NCBI GenBank assembly: GCA_017744515.1
Contig: JAGIBF010000021.1
Coordinates: 21,981-85,980, forward strand
Source of the DNA: Niastella sp.
Lineage (GTDB): Bacteria; Bacteroidota; Bacteroidia; Chitinophagales; Chitinophagaceae
Length of the DNA stretch: 64,000 bases
Direction: 5' to 3'
This document shows positions 7,523 through 16,452 of the stretch, one piece after another. A program made the translations under genes and the position numbers. The notes under the pieces are model-generated. The model did no database searches. It worked only from the letters and a program-made list of their open reading frames with translations, and was not told the DNA's origin. How positions within the stretch are numbered: the stretch's first letter is position 1; each line of letters begins with the position of its first letter.

Positions 7523-8833
7523 TTACTTTAACCCATATTTGTATTTGTAACGCTCGTACAATTGCTTGTGTTTGTCGGTAAGATTTACTTCACGACCCTG
7601 AATAAATGCATGCTGAATGATCTGGCTGCGCATATCCAGCAGGTCACCGTCACTTACTACGATGTTGGCATCCTTGCCGGTTTCCAGAGAACCAGTCTTA
7701 TCTGCTACACCCAATATTTTAGCTGCATTGAGTGAAACTGCAGACAATGCTTCTTCTTTGGTGAGGCCATAAGCAGCGGCTGTACCGGCATTGAATGCCA
7801 GGTTACGCTGACGGGTGTTGCCATCTTCATCGTTGATGGCAAACAGTACACCTGCTTTTTGCAAAACGGCCGGCGTTTTGTAAGGCTGGTCCACATCATC
7901 ATCCACCATTGTGGGCAGATTGTGCATCTGACCAAGGATCACCGCGATATTATTTTGCTTCAGCAAATCGGCAATCTGGTAGCTCTCTGAGCCACCTACG
8001 ATCACCACGTCGAAGCCAAACTCTTTTACGAAATCGATCGCCAGCAGCATTTCCTTCACAATGTTGCAGTGAACAAACAGCTTCTGCTTTTTGGTGAACA
8101 ATCCCTTTACTGCCTCATACTTCAAATTGGTTTCTTCATGAGCGCTTTCGGCCTGGTAAGCTTTAGCTTCACGGAAGAAAGCCTTCACACCTTCTATCTG
8201 ATCAAGTGCACGCTTCACAGGATCACCGGCAGGCTGCTGACCACCAAAACGGCCAAAACCACCACGGCCACCGCCACGCAGCATCAAAGAAGGCATATGG
8301 AATTGAATGGCGTTATCAGGCAGGTAGGCTGCATCTTCCCAATTCCAGGCATCCAGCTGTACCACAGAAGAACTTCCTGAAATAATACCACCGTCAGGTA
8401 TTATGTTGGCCAGCAGGATACCATTATTAGGCAACGTGCGCGTCACTTTCGAATCGGTATTGTAAGCAACCAGTGAGCGGATATTAGGATTCATTTGTCC
8501 CAGCTCACGAACATCATTTGTAGCGCGTACACTGGACACTTCTACCAGGCCAAGATCAGAATTGGATAAAATAAGACCTGGATAAATGTGCTTGCCTTTG
8601 CAGTCGATCACCTTTGCATCGGCAATGGATGCCGTTGCACGCACGTCAACAATTTTTCCTTTGGAAAAAACGACCATGCCGTTTTCGATAACCTGACCGT
8701 TACCAACGTGTACCGTAGCATTGGTTAGTGCAATAGTTTGCGTTTGGGCAGGCGCAGGATATATGCTTTCCTGGGCAGTAACATTGGTTACCATCCAGCA
8801 GCCCATCAATATAGTGAAGAATATTCTTTTCAT
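7523..8833 (-). CDS. Secreted amidohydrolase-fold protein lacking the HxH motif
   Basis: After a signal peptide (MKRIFF...VTAQ) the protein shows an amidohydrolase-type beta-sandwich start (IALTNATVHVGNGQVIENGMVVFSKGKI) and GKHIYPGLI, then where the metal-binding HxH is expected it reads SNSDLG. The C-terminal part has the usual ISLNAAKILGVADKTGSLETGKDANIVV. A Gly/Arg-rich loop (RGGGRGGFGRFGG) lies in the middle. Loss of HxH suggests a non-hydrolytic or altered metal site. The ATG at 8833 is chosen because it begins the signal peptide; an in-frame ATG at 8845 would add MNCI. It follows the larger amidohydrolase gene by a few bases, and the two form an operon. Confidence 0.75.
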   Translation of the reverse strand: MKRIFFTILMGCWMVTNVTAQESIYPAPAQTQTIALTNATVHVGNGQVIENGMVVFSKGKIVDVRATASIADAKVIDCKGKHIYPGLILSNSDLGLVEVSSVRATNDVRELGQMNPNIRSLVAYNTDSKVTRTLPNNGILLANIIPDGGIISGSSSVVQLDAWNWEDAAYLPDNAIQFHMPSLMLRGGGRGGFGRFGGQQPAGDPVKRALDQIEGVKAFFREAKAYQAESAHEETNLKYEAVKGLFTKKQKLFVHCNIVKEMLLAIDFVKEFGFDVVIVGGSESYQIADLLKQNNIAVILGQMHNLPTMVDDDVDQPYKTPAVLQKAGVLFAINDEDGNTRQRNLAFNAGTAAAYGLTKEEALSAVSLNAAKILGVADKTGSLETGKDANIVVSDGDLLDMRSQIIQHAFIQGREVNLTDKHKQLYERYKYKYGLK

Positions 8834-8854
8834 AATACAGTTCATTTACAGGTG

Positions 8855-11800
8855 TTATTTGTTTTCGTTAAGCAACTCAGCCTCCTCTTCAGTAAGCGCC
8901 AGCAGTCCATGACTATGCAGGTGATCCATACAAGCCTGTATCACTTCATAGCGAGGTCTGGGGCGTGCAAAACCACCGCCACCGGCGCCACCCGCTCCGG
9001 GAGTACGCTTGGCCGCTGCCAGCTTTTGGATCAGCCTTGTTCTCTCCGCCTGTATTTGAGCACGCAATTCTTTGTCGCGCTCGCGATCAAAAAATACCGT
9101 CCCGTCAACGATTGTTTTTTCAGCTACTGCATAAATGCTCAATGGATTGTTACTCCACAGTACGAGGTCGGCATCTTTACCTACCTTGATACTGCCCACC
9201 TTATCATCTACGTGCAGCATTTTTGCAGGGTTCAGCGTTACCATCTTCAGCGCTTCTTCTTCAGTAACACCACCATACTTTACGATCTTACCAGCTTCCT
9301 GGTTCAGACGGCGTGCCATTTCAGCATCATCAGAGTTGATAGCCACGTTCAGACCGACCCGTTGCATGATAGCAGCATTGTAAGGGATAGCGTCTACCAC
9401 CTCCATTTTGTATTGCCACCAGTCGCTGAAAGTAGAAGCGTTTGAACCTTGCGCCTTCATCTTGTCGGCTACTTTATAGCCTTCGAGAATATGCGTAAAA
9501 GTATTGATCGGAAAATTGAATTTATCAGCTACACGCAGCGCGGCAGTGATCTCACTTTGCACATAAGAGTGCATGGTGATGAAACGCTTTTTATTCATGA
9601 TCTCAACCAATGCATCCAGCTCCAGATCACGGCGTACACCAGGCTTCCTGGCCTTCAATGCATTCTCGTAATCTTTAGCGCGCTGGAAGGCATCCACCAA
9701 CACTTCTTCCACACCCATACGGGTATCCGGGAAACGATTGTTGTTTTGAGAGCTGCTACGTTTTACGTTCTCACCAAGGGCAAACTTGATGAAAGGATCA
9801 GAACCTTTGAACTTCAATCCTTCATCATCAGCACCCCAGCGTAATTTGATCAGTTGTGTTTGACCACCGATCGTATTGGCAGAGCCGTGCAGGATATGAG
9901 AAGAAGTTACCCCACCACTCAACTGGCGATAGATATTGATATCTTCCGGGTTCAGGTTATCAGCAATGCGCACTTCAGAAGTTACACTTTGTGCACCTTC
10001 ATTGATAGAAGCAGCAGCAATGTGAGAGTGCTCATCGATTACACCAGGCGTCAGGTGTTTGCCGGTACCGTCGATCACTTTAGCACCAGTAGCAGACAGG
10101 TTCTTACCGATTTTGGAGATCTTACCACCGGTTACCAGTACATCGGTGCCTTCCAGTTTGCCATCTTTTTCATTGGTCCATACAGTGGCATTCCTGATCA
10201 GGATAGTTTCCTGTTTAGGCATTTCTTCAGCACCATAAGCGAGGAAGGGGAAAGTAACCTTGCCTAATTGCAAAGGCATTTTAGGACGGGCAGAATCGGC
10301 TTTGGCAACAGCTGCTTGTTCAAAAGTAGCAGTCCACGTAAACTTGTTGCCGCCGCCATCACGGCCTGCACCATTCCATACATTGCCATTGGCCACACCA
10401 CTCAATACCGTTTCAGTAGCGCGGGGACCACGGCCTTCTGTAAAGCTCAGCTTCACCAGTTTGCCATCATAGGTATATTTACCAGTGAGGGTATCTCTTT
10501 CAGTGAAAGTAGCATTGCCGCCGTCTTTCAGTTCAACTGTATAATTTTTAGTTCCGCTGGTAGTGTTGGCAACCAATTTATAGGTGCCTTTCACATCGTA
10601 CCAGCCATCTTCTTTCACAGCATATTTATACCCTTGTACCCAGTTTTGGTATACCACTGTTTTCTCCTGGAAGATGGGGCCAGAGGTGATCAGGAAGTTG
10701 GCCAGCTTGCCTGCATCGAGGCTACCGGTCTTATCATAAACACCCAACAAGGTAGCAGGCGTTTTGGTCAAAGCTTCCAGCGCTTTGGTTTCCGTTAAAC
10801 CATACTCGATCGCTTTGCGCAGGTTGGCGAGGAATTCGCCCACATTGCCCAGATCGGAAGTGGTAAGGCAAAAAGTAATACCTGCTTTTTCAAAAGCAGC
10901 AGCATTACCAGGCGCCAGTTCCCAATGCTTCATATCATCGAGACCAGTGAAACGAACATCATTAGGATCATCTACGTCCATCGCTGCAGGATAATTCAGC
11001 GGCAGGATAAAAGCAGCCTTGGTAGCAGCCATTTCGTTGATGCGCTGGTATTCATTGCCACCACCTTTGATGATGAACTGAACACCGAACTCGTCACCTA
11101 CACGGTCAACACGCAAGGCGTTCCATTTATCGTTGGCCTCCATGATCTGTGGCAGGCTTTGGATGTCGTTCCAGGCCTTCAGCGTAAGGTTGGTACCTTC
11201 TTTAGCCGGATTGGATTTATACCAGGCTGCATCGATAAAGCTCTGGCGCAACAAAGCAATCACCCCCATCATGGAAGCAGGATAGCTTTGCGTGGACGAA
11301 CCTTTATTCAATGAATAATGTGCAGTAGCCTTTTCCTTTACCATGGTAAAGTTTTCCTTTACATCAGCCAGCGTCACCACAGCACCGGTACCACGGGCGA
11401 TGCCATCTTTCTGGTGGGTAAGCACCGTACCAAAACCGATATCGCGGAGCGTCTTGGCTTTCGCTTCGTCGGCATTGAACAGTTTACCACCTTCCACATC
11501 GCTGTGAATAGCCTGGTTCCAACCGAAAGCACCTTTCTGGTTGGAAGTAAGCTGGGCGGGTTGATTGAAGTTGAAACCACCACCTAACTGACGTGTAGGA
11601 GCAGTAATACCATAATCGGAATAAGCATCCACAAAAGAGGGATAGATGAATTTGCCCTTACAGTCGATCACCACCGCATCCTTGGGAGCGGCCACATTGG
11701 CGCCTACAGAAACGATCTTGCCATCCTTGATCACCAATGTAGCATTGGCAACCGTAGTCTGGGCATCTTTAACAATCGTAGCGTTGGTGAAAGCGTAATA

Positions 11801-11929
11801 ACCGTTCTTGGGATCAGCCACTCCATTCACGGGGAAAGTGGCCTGGGCCAGTGCGGAAAATTTAAAAGCAAGTAACAACCCCATCAGGGAAAGCGATTTC
11901 CCTGGGGGGCAAAGCCTGAGTTTTCTCAT
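8855..11929 (-). CDS. Large secreted amidohydrolase with two amidohydrolase domains
   Basis: This 1024-residue protein carries an N-terminal signal peptide, a first amidohydrolase-like domain (about 35-440), a middle beta-rich domain (about 445-570; lipocalin-like strands such as YTVELKDGGNATFTERD) and a second amidohydrolase domain (about 580-1000). The second domain has an intact metal motif, HSH in GVIDEHSHIAAAS, and a later Asp in AINSDDAEMARR. In the first domain the equivalent position reads FVDAYSDYG, so it lacks HxH. A flexible Gly-rich tail near residue 975 precedes the conserved end. Periplasmic hydrolysis of amide or imide bonds is the family expectation; substrate unknown. Probably first gene of a two-gene operon with the smaller paralogue. 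Confidence 0.8.
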   Translation of the reverse strand: MRKLRLCPPGKSLSLMGLLLAFKFSALAQATFPVNGVADPKNGYYAFTNATIVKDAQTTVANATLVIKDGKIVSVGANVAAPKDAVVIDCKGKFIYPSFVDAYSDYGITAPTRQLGGGFNFNQPAQLTSNQKGAFGWNQAIHSDVEGGKLFNADEAKAKTLRDIGFGTVLTHQKDGIARGTGAVVTLADVKENFTMVKEKATAHYSLNKGSSTQSYPASMMGVIALLRQSFIDAAWYKSNPAKEGTNLTLKAWNDIQSLPQIMEANDKWNALRVDRVGDEFGVQFIIKGGGNEYQRINEMAATKAAFILPLNYPAAMDVDDPNDVRFTGLDDMKHWELAPGNAAAFEKAGITFCLTTSDLGNVGEFLANLRKAIEYGLTETKALEALTKTPATLLGVYDKTGSLDAGKLANFLITSGPIFQEKTVVYQNWVQGYKYAVKEDGWYDVKGTYKLVANTTSGTKNYTVELKDGGNATFTERDTLTGKYTYDGKLVKLSFTEGRGPRATETVLSGVANGNVWNGAGRDGGGNKFTWTATFEQAAVAKADSARPKMPLQLGKVTFPFLAYGAEEMPKQETILIRNATVWTNEKDGKLEGTDVLVTGGKISKIGKNLSATGAKVIDGTGKHLTPGVIDEHSHIAAASINEGAQSVTSEVRIADNLNPEDINIYRQLSGGVTSSHILHGSANTIGGQTQLIKLRWGADDEGLKFKGSDPFIKFALGENVKRSSSQNNNRFPDTRMGVEEVLVDAFQRAKDYENALKARKPGVRRDLELDALVEIMNKKRFITMHSYVQSEITAALRVADKFNFPINTFTHILEGYKVADKMKAQGSNASTFSDWWQYKMEVVDAIPYNAAIMQRVGLNVAINSDDAEMARRLNQEAGKIVKYGGVTEEEALKMVTLNPAKMLHVDDKVGSIKVGKDADLVLWSNNPLSIYAVAEKTIVDGTVFFDRERDKELRAQIQAERTRLIQKLAAAKRTPGAGGAGGGGFARPRPRYEVIQACMDHLHSHGLLALTEEEAELLNENK

Positions 11930-12064
11930 ATGCTGGTTGGTTTTATAATCTTGAGCCGAAAAAGGTCCAATTTAGCCAAATGCACTAATTTAGACCTCAT
12001 AAAATTTGCCTGACCGGCAAATAACCTCCATAAGACGCTTATAGCCGTTGTTTCCTGCTGACAA

Positions 12065-12763
12065 ATGACTAAAATTGCTCATTTTTCTATGAATATTGCC
12101 GAATATATCGATCATACACTATTGAAGCCTACGAGCACTTCAGATGAAATAAAAAAACTATGCGACGAGGCCATGCAATATGGATTCGCTGCCGTATGTG
12201 TTCCCCCACCCTTCGTAAGGCTGGCAAAGAAATATTTACAAAGCAGCAACGTTAAAGTGGCTACCGTAATAGGGTTTCCCTTTGGCTATTCCGCACCGGC
12301 TGCCAAACAGGCAGAAGCAGAACAGGCCCTTGCAGACGGGGCCAATGAGCTGGATATGGTCATCAACCTCGTGGCCCTGCGGGCCGGAGACACCGCCTTG
12401 CTCGAAGCGGAGATAGCGCCCATTGTGGCGTTGGCGCATCAGCTCGGGCGGCTCGTAAAAGTGATCATAGAAAGTGGCATATTGTCTGCAGAAGAGATCA
12501 TACAGTGTTGTACATTGTACACCGCAGCCAATGTAGACTTTGTTAAAACTTCTACCGGCTATGCCGAAAAAGGAGCCAGCGTGGAAGCGGTGCAACTGAT
12601 GCGTAAACATTTACCGTCTACCATTCAGATCAAGGCATCCGGAGGCATCAGGAACTATGCTTTTGCAAAAGAACTGATCGACGCGGGGGCTACAAGGTTG
12701 GGAGCCAGTGCCAGTGTAGCGATTGTGTCGGGAGAAAAAACGAATGAAAGTTCAGGCTACTAA
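12065..12763 (+). CDS. deoC: Deoxyribose-phosphate aldolase
   Basis: The enzyme reversibly cleaves 2-deoxyribose 5-phosphate to glyceraldehyde 3-phosphate and acetaldehyde in deoxynucleoside catabolism. The 232-residue protein shows Schiff-base Lys161 in VDFVKTSTGY, Lys190 in IKASGGIRN and Asp97 in NELDMVIN, the class I DERA catalytic set, as well as the IDHTLLKP start. The ATG at 12065 is taken, but an internal ATG at 12089 (MNIAEYIDHT) gives the usual family length and may be the true start. It is divergent from the amidohydrolase operon. Confidence 0.93.
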   Translation: MTKIAHFSMNIAEYIDHTLLKPTSTSDEIKKLCDEAMQYGFAAVCVPPPFVRLAKKYLQSSNVKVATVIGFPFGYSAPAAKQAEAEQALADGANELDMVINLVALRAGDTALLEAEIAPIVALAHQLGRLVKVIIESGILSAEEIIQCCTLYTAANVDFVKTSTGYAEKGASVEAVQLMRKHLPSTIQIKASGGIRNYAFAKELIDAGATRLGASASVAIVSGEKTNESSGY

Positions 12764-12789
12764 ACAAGTGAATATGCTCATCGAAGCAC

Positions 12790-12821
12790 AATCAATAATT
12801 ATTAATTACTAATTATTGATT
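12790..12821. terminator. AT-rich perfect 12-bp inverted repeat after deoC
   Basis: Arms AATCAATAATTA (12790-12801) and TAATTATTGATT (12810-12821) with an 8-base loop lie 27 bases after the deoC stop. The stem is entirely weak except for two G/C pairs, so termination is plausible but not certain. Confidence 0.45.
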
Positions 12822-12840
12822 ATTATAACCCGTGATTATT

Positions 12841-13263
12841 ATGAAGAAACTTGTTTTTATATTGTTTGCATTCATGAGTGTGCAGGCTTTTGCACAGGCA
12901 GATACGAATTCTATCGTTGTACACAAAGATCCACGCATAGACCTGCTGGTAAAAAAACAGATCGAGATCAATGAAGTAACCACCCGCAATGCCAGGCGTT
13001 TTGTACCCGGCTTCCGCATCCTGGTGGTAAATACCAATGACCGCAACAAAGCGCTTAGTGCTAAATCAAAGCTATACCAGGAATTTCCTTCCCTGAACGT
13101 ATACCTCATGTACCAGGCCCCTTTCTACAAACTGAAAGCAGGCAACTTCAAGGATCGTAAAGACGCCGATGATTTTCTGCCTACCATCCAACGGATGTTC
13201 AGTTCCGGCGTTTACGTGATACGAGATACCATTGAAGTAAATCCTGATCCGGCAGCGAATTAA
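12841..13263 (+). CDS. Secreted SPOR-domain protein
   Basis: A signal peptide (MKKLVF...AFAQ) is followed by a short linker and a SPOR domain from about residue 50 (GFRILVVNTNDRNKA...FYKLKAGNFKDRKDADDF). SPOR domains bind glycan strands of peptidoglycan lacking stem peptides, often at the septum. The protein should be periplasmic. A GTG nine bases upstream is in frame, but the ATG at 12841 begins a normal signal peptide and is preferred. Confidence 0.8.
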   Translation: MKKLVFILFAFMSVQAFAQADTNSIVVHKDPRIDLLVKKQIEINEVTTRNARRFVPGFRILVVNTNDRNKALSAKSKLYQEFPSLNVYLMYQAPFYKLKAGNFKDRKDADDFLPTIQRMFSSGVYVIRDTIEVNPDPAAN

Positions 13264-13361
13264 AAAGCCCGAAAGTCAGCAAAGTCCGGAAGACCGGAAG
13301 TAATTTCTGGCTTTTCAACTTTCTACTTTTCAGACTTCCTGTCTTTCCGACTTCCGGACTA
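13262..13361. repeat. Complex inverted-repeat stretch downstream of the SPOR gene
   Basis: AGTCCGGAAG (13283-13292) is exactly complementary to CTTCCGGACT (13351-13360). Outer AAAAGCC (13264-13270) can pair with GGCTTTT near 13309-13315, and several CTTTC/GAAAG elements are interspersed. It separates the SPOR gene from the M20 gene and may act as terminator or be a dispersed repeat. Confidence 0.5.
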
Positions 13362-13367
13362 TTGCTT

Positions 13368-13375
13368 TACATTTG
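13368..13375 (+). promoter_or_regulatory. -7 box TACATTTG directly before the M20 gene
   Basis: The TAnnTTTG box ends four bases before the ATG at 13380, so transcription would begin at or very close to the start codon (leaderless or nearly so). The same geometry is seen at 41704-41711. Confidence 0.55.
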
Positions 13376-13379
13376 GGCC

Positions 13380-14573
13380 ATGAGTACGCTGAAACAAAAA
13401 GTACAAAGCCTGGCCAATACCTATGCACCGGCATTTATCGACATCCGTCATCACTTACATGCCCATCCGGAACTAAGCTACCAGGAAGTAGAGACTTCCC
13501 AATTCATACAACAAAAACTACAGGAGTTTGGCATCCCCTACCAGGTGATGGCCACCACCGGCGTAGTTGGACTGATCAAAGGAAAGAATCCTGATAAAAG
13601 AGTAGTCGCGCTGCGTGCCGATATCGACGCACTGCCCATCCTCGAAGAGAACAATGTTCCTTATAAATCTACCCGCGATGGCATCATGCATGCCTGCGGT
13701 CATGATGTGCACACCACCTGCCTGCTGGGTGCCGCTAAAATATTACAGGAACTGAAAGACGAATGGGAAGGAACGGTGAAACTCATCTTCCAGCCCGGTG
13801 AAGAACGCAACCCCGGAGGCGCCAGCATCCTGATCAAAGAAGGTGTACTGACCAACCCGGCCCCACAAGCCATCTTTGGATTGCATGTGCATCCCCAACT
13901 GGCAGTGGGTCAGCTTAGCTTCCGCGGCGGACAGGTAATGGCCAGCGCCGATGAGATCTACATCACCATCAAAGGCAAGGGTGGTCATGCCGCAGCACCG
14001 CACCTGACGGTTGACACCATTCTTATCGCCTCACATCTTATCGTGAGCCTGCAACAGATCATCAGCCGCAACAGGAACCCGCTCTCTCCTTCCGTATTAT
14101 CCATTTGCTCTATACAAGGTGGACATACCACCAATGTAATACCCAGTGAAGTAAAGCTAATGGGCACCTTCCGTGCGCTCGATGAAGCATGGCGCTTTAA
14201 AGCCCATGAGCTCATCCGCAACAATGCGGTGCAGTTGGTGCATGCCATGGGTGGAGAGATCGACCTGCACATCGACGTAGGTTATCCGACCGTATACAAC
14301 CACGAAGCACTGAACAGCGTGGCCCGGAAACTGGCAGAAGATTACATGGGCGCAGAGCATGTAGAAACTACTGAAATGCGGATGGGCGCAGAAGACTTTG
14401 GCTATTACACACAACTGATACCCGGCTGCTTTTACCGGCTGGGGGTGATGAATGAAGCCAAAGGCATTACCTCAGGCGTGCACACGCCCACCTTCAACAT
14501 CGATGAAAGCGCTATTGAAACAGGTATGGGTATGATGGCCTGGCTGGGAGCGAATGCCAGCCTTGACAGTTAG
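13380..14573 (+). CDS. M20 family amidohydrolase (N-acyl-amino acid hydrolase type)
   Basis: This roughly 397-residue cytosolic enzyme has the M20D metal-binding blocks: HACGHDVHTT near residue 100, the PGEE glutamates near residue 137, GLHVHP and a C-terminal GAEDFGYY. Relatives hydrolyse N-acetyl or N-benzoyl amino acids and IAA-amino acid conjugates, with two metal ions. An upstream in-frame TTG (13362) would add six residues including part of the -7 box, so the ATG at 13380 is preferred. The 3' neighbour is a CocE-type hydrolase 32 bases away, possibly co-transcribed. Confidence 0.88.
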   Translation: MSTLKQKVQSLANTYAPAFIDIRHHLHAHPELSYQEVETSQFIQQKLQEFGIPYQVMATTGVVGLIKGKNPDKRVVALRADIDALPILEENNVPYKSTRDGIMHACGHDVHTTCLLGAAKILQELKDEWEGTVKLIFQPGEERNPGGASILIKEGVLTNPAPQAIFGLHVHPQLAVGQLSFRGGQVMASADEIYITIKGKGGHAAAPHLTVDTILIASHLIVSLQQIISRNRNPLSPSVLSICSIQGGHTTNVIPSEVKLMGTFRALDEAWRFKAHELIRNNAVQLVHAMGGEIDLHIDVGYPTVYNHEALNSVARKLAEDYMGAEHVETTEMRMGAEDFGYYTQLIPGCFYRLGVMNEAKGITSGVHTPTFNIDESAIETGMGMMAWLGANASLDS

Positions 14574-14605
14574 ATCAGTTACAGGTTACAACAAAGAATC
14601 GACAT

Positions 14606-16423
14606 ATGCTACGTCTCACCACCTTATTCCTGTTCCTGACAACATTGGCATGCGCCCAATCTTCCGACAGCAAATACGATCGCATGGAGATCATGATCCC
14701 CATGCGTGATGGCGTAAAGCTCAATACCGTCATCTTTACGCCGAAGGCAGCCAGTGAAAAATATCCCTTCCTGTTGAGACGTACACCCTACGGTGTAAGC
14801 GGTGCCGGAGCGCCGGATAAAAGTGCCTATACCAAAGACCTCGCCGATGATGGGTATATCTTCGTGTTCCAGGATATTCGTGGCCGCTATAAGAGCGAAG
14901 GAAAGTTCGAGATGCAACGCTTTAGCCGCAACAAGAAAGACCCCAAAGCCATTGACGAGAGTACCGACACCTACGACACTTTTGAATGGCTGCTCAGGAA
15001 TATCAGCAACAACAATGGCAAGGCCGGCATGTACGGCATATCCTACGATGGATGGACCACCATGCAGGGCGCTATCGATCCTCATCCTGCTCTTGTAGCT
15101 GTTTCAGAACAGGCTACCCCTTCCGATATGTGGCTGGGCGACGACTTCCACCACAACGGCGCATTCCGCCTCAGCTATGGTTTTGAATATGCCTTCATGG
15201 AAGAGGCTGGTAAAACGGATAGCCTGTTCCCATTTGGCATGCACGATCTCTACGATTGGTACCTGCAGCTGGGATCACTTGCCAACGTCAACAAAAAATA
15301 CTTCCACAACCATATTCCTACCTGGAATGATTTTGCCAGTCATCCCAACTACGATGCTTTCTGGCAAAAGCAATCACTGGCTTATCGCCTTGATTCGCCA
15401 CGCGTATATACCATGCACGTGGCCGGCTGGTGGGATCAGGAAGATTTCTACGGTCCATTGAAAGCATATGAGGTATTGGAGAAGAAGGACCGCAGCAACA
15501 AAAACTATATCGTAGCCGGTCCCTGGAACCATGGTGGCTGGGCAGGTGGCGCAGGCAATACCCTCGGCAATATCAGCTTCGATACCAGCACAGGACCTAC
15601 TTTCCGGAAAGACATACAAGCCCGCTGGTTTGGTTACCACCTCAAAGGAAAAGGAGATGGCAACTTTGCGGAAGCCATCACATTTCAAACAGGCTCCAAC
15701 ACCTGGAAGAACTATAACCAATGGCCACCGGCAGAAGCTGTAAAACAAAACCTGTATTTCCACCGTAACGGTAAACTCTCTTTTGATAAACCACCAGTAT
15801 CTGCTGCTCCTGCTTTCGATAGCTATGTATCTGATCCTTCCCGCCCGGTGCCTTATCGCACCAGGCCCATCGAGCAAACCTATGGCCCCGGCTCCCGCTG
15901 GCGCACCTGGCTCACCGAAGACCAGCGCTTCGTGCACAACCGGCCGGATGTATTGAGTTGGGAAACGGAAGTATTACAGGAAGATGTATCAGTAACCGGT
16001 CAGCTATGGGCCAGGCTCTTTGCCGCTACTACCGGCAGCGATGCCGATTGGATCGTGAAGCTGATAGACGTATACCCTGCTGAATATCCCAAAGACCGCA
16101 AGATGGGCGGTTATCAGTTCATGGTGTCCAACGATGTGTTCCGTGGCCGTTACCGTAAAAGCTTTGAACACCCTGAAGCCATTACACCCAACAAAATAGA
16201 AAACTACAACATCGACCTCCACAGCATCAACCACGTCTTTAAGAAAGGCCATAAGATCATGGTACAAATACAAAGCACCTGGTTTCCCATCATCGACCGC
16301 AACCCGCAAAAGTATGTACCCAACATTTTCGAAGCGAAGGAGACAGACTTCCAAAAAGCAACCCATATGATCTATCGCACAGCAGGATCACCTTCACATA
16401 TCGAGCTATCGGTGATCAGGTAA
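14606..16423 (+). CDS. Secreted CocE/NonD-family alpha/beta hydrolase (X-Pro dipeptidyl-peptidase type)
   Basis: After a signal peptide (cleavage near ACAQ18) comes an alpha/beta-hydrolase domain with nucleophile Ser146 in GISYDG, a likely acid Asp in GWWDQEDFYG and His in GPWNHGGWAG. The C-terminal third is the jelly-roll X-Pro dipeptidyl-peptidase domain (VSVTGQLWARLFAATTGSDADWIVKLIDVYP). The family includes cocaine esterase, glutaryl-7-ACA acylase and alpha-amino acid ester hydrolase, so acylase, esterase or peptidase activity is possible. Periplasmic or exported. Confidence 0.88.
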   Translation: MLRLTTLFLFLTTLACAQSSDSKYDRMEIMIPMRDGVKLNTVIFTPKAASEKYPFLLRRTPYGVSGAGAPDKSAYTKDLADDGYIFVFQDIRGRYKSEGKFEMQRFSRNKKDPKAIDESTDTYDTFEWLLRNISNNNGKAGMYGISYDGWTTMQGAIDPHPALVAVSEQATPSDMWLGDDFHHNGAFRLSYGFEYAFMEEAGKTDSLFPFGMHDLYDWYLQLGSLANVNKKYFHNHIPTWNDFASHPNYDAFWQKQSLAYRLDSPRVYTMHVAGWWDQEDFYGPLKAYEVLEKKDRSNKNYIVAGPWNHGGWAGGAGNTLGNISFDTSTGPTFRKDIQARWFGYHLKGKGDGNFAEAITFQTGSNTWKNYNQWPPAEAVKQNLYFHRNGKLSFDKPPVSAAPAFDSYVSDPSRPVPYRTRPIEQTYGPGSRWRTWLTEDQRFVHNRPDVLSWETEVLQEDVSVTGQLWARLFAATTGSDADWIVKLIDVYPAEYPKDRKMGGYQFMVSNDVFRGRYRKSFEHPEAITPNKIENYNIDLHSINHVFKKGHKIMVQIQSTWFPIIDRNPQKYVPNIFEAKETDFQKATHMIYRTAGSPSHIELSVIR

Positions 16424-16452
16424 CGGACGGGCTGTCCCACAATGCGGCATCT

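Noticed and set aside
8738-10798. Several plus-strand open frames over the amidohydrolase genes
   Set aside because: They lie opposite a long protein with signal peptide and amidohydrolase motifs; the plus-strand products are Cys/Phe/Thr-rich nonsense.
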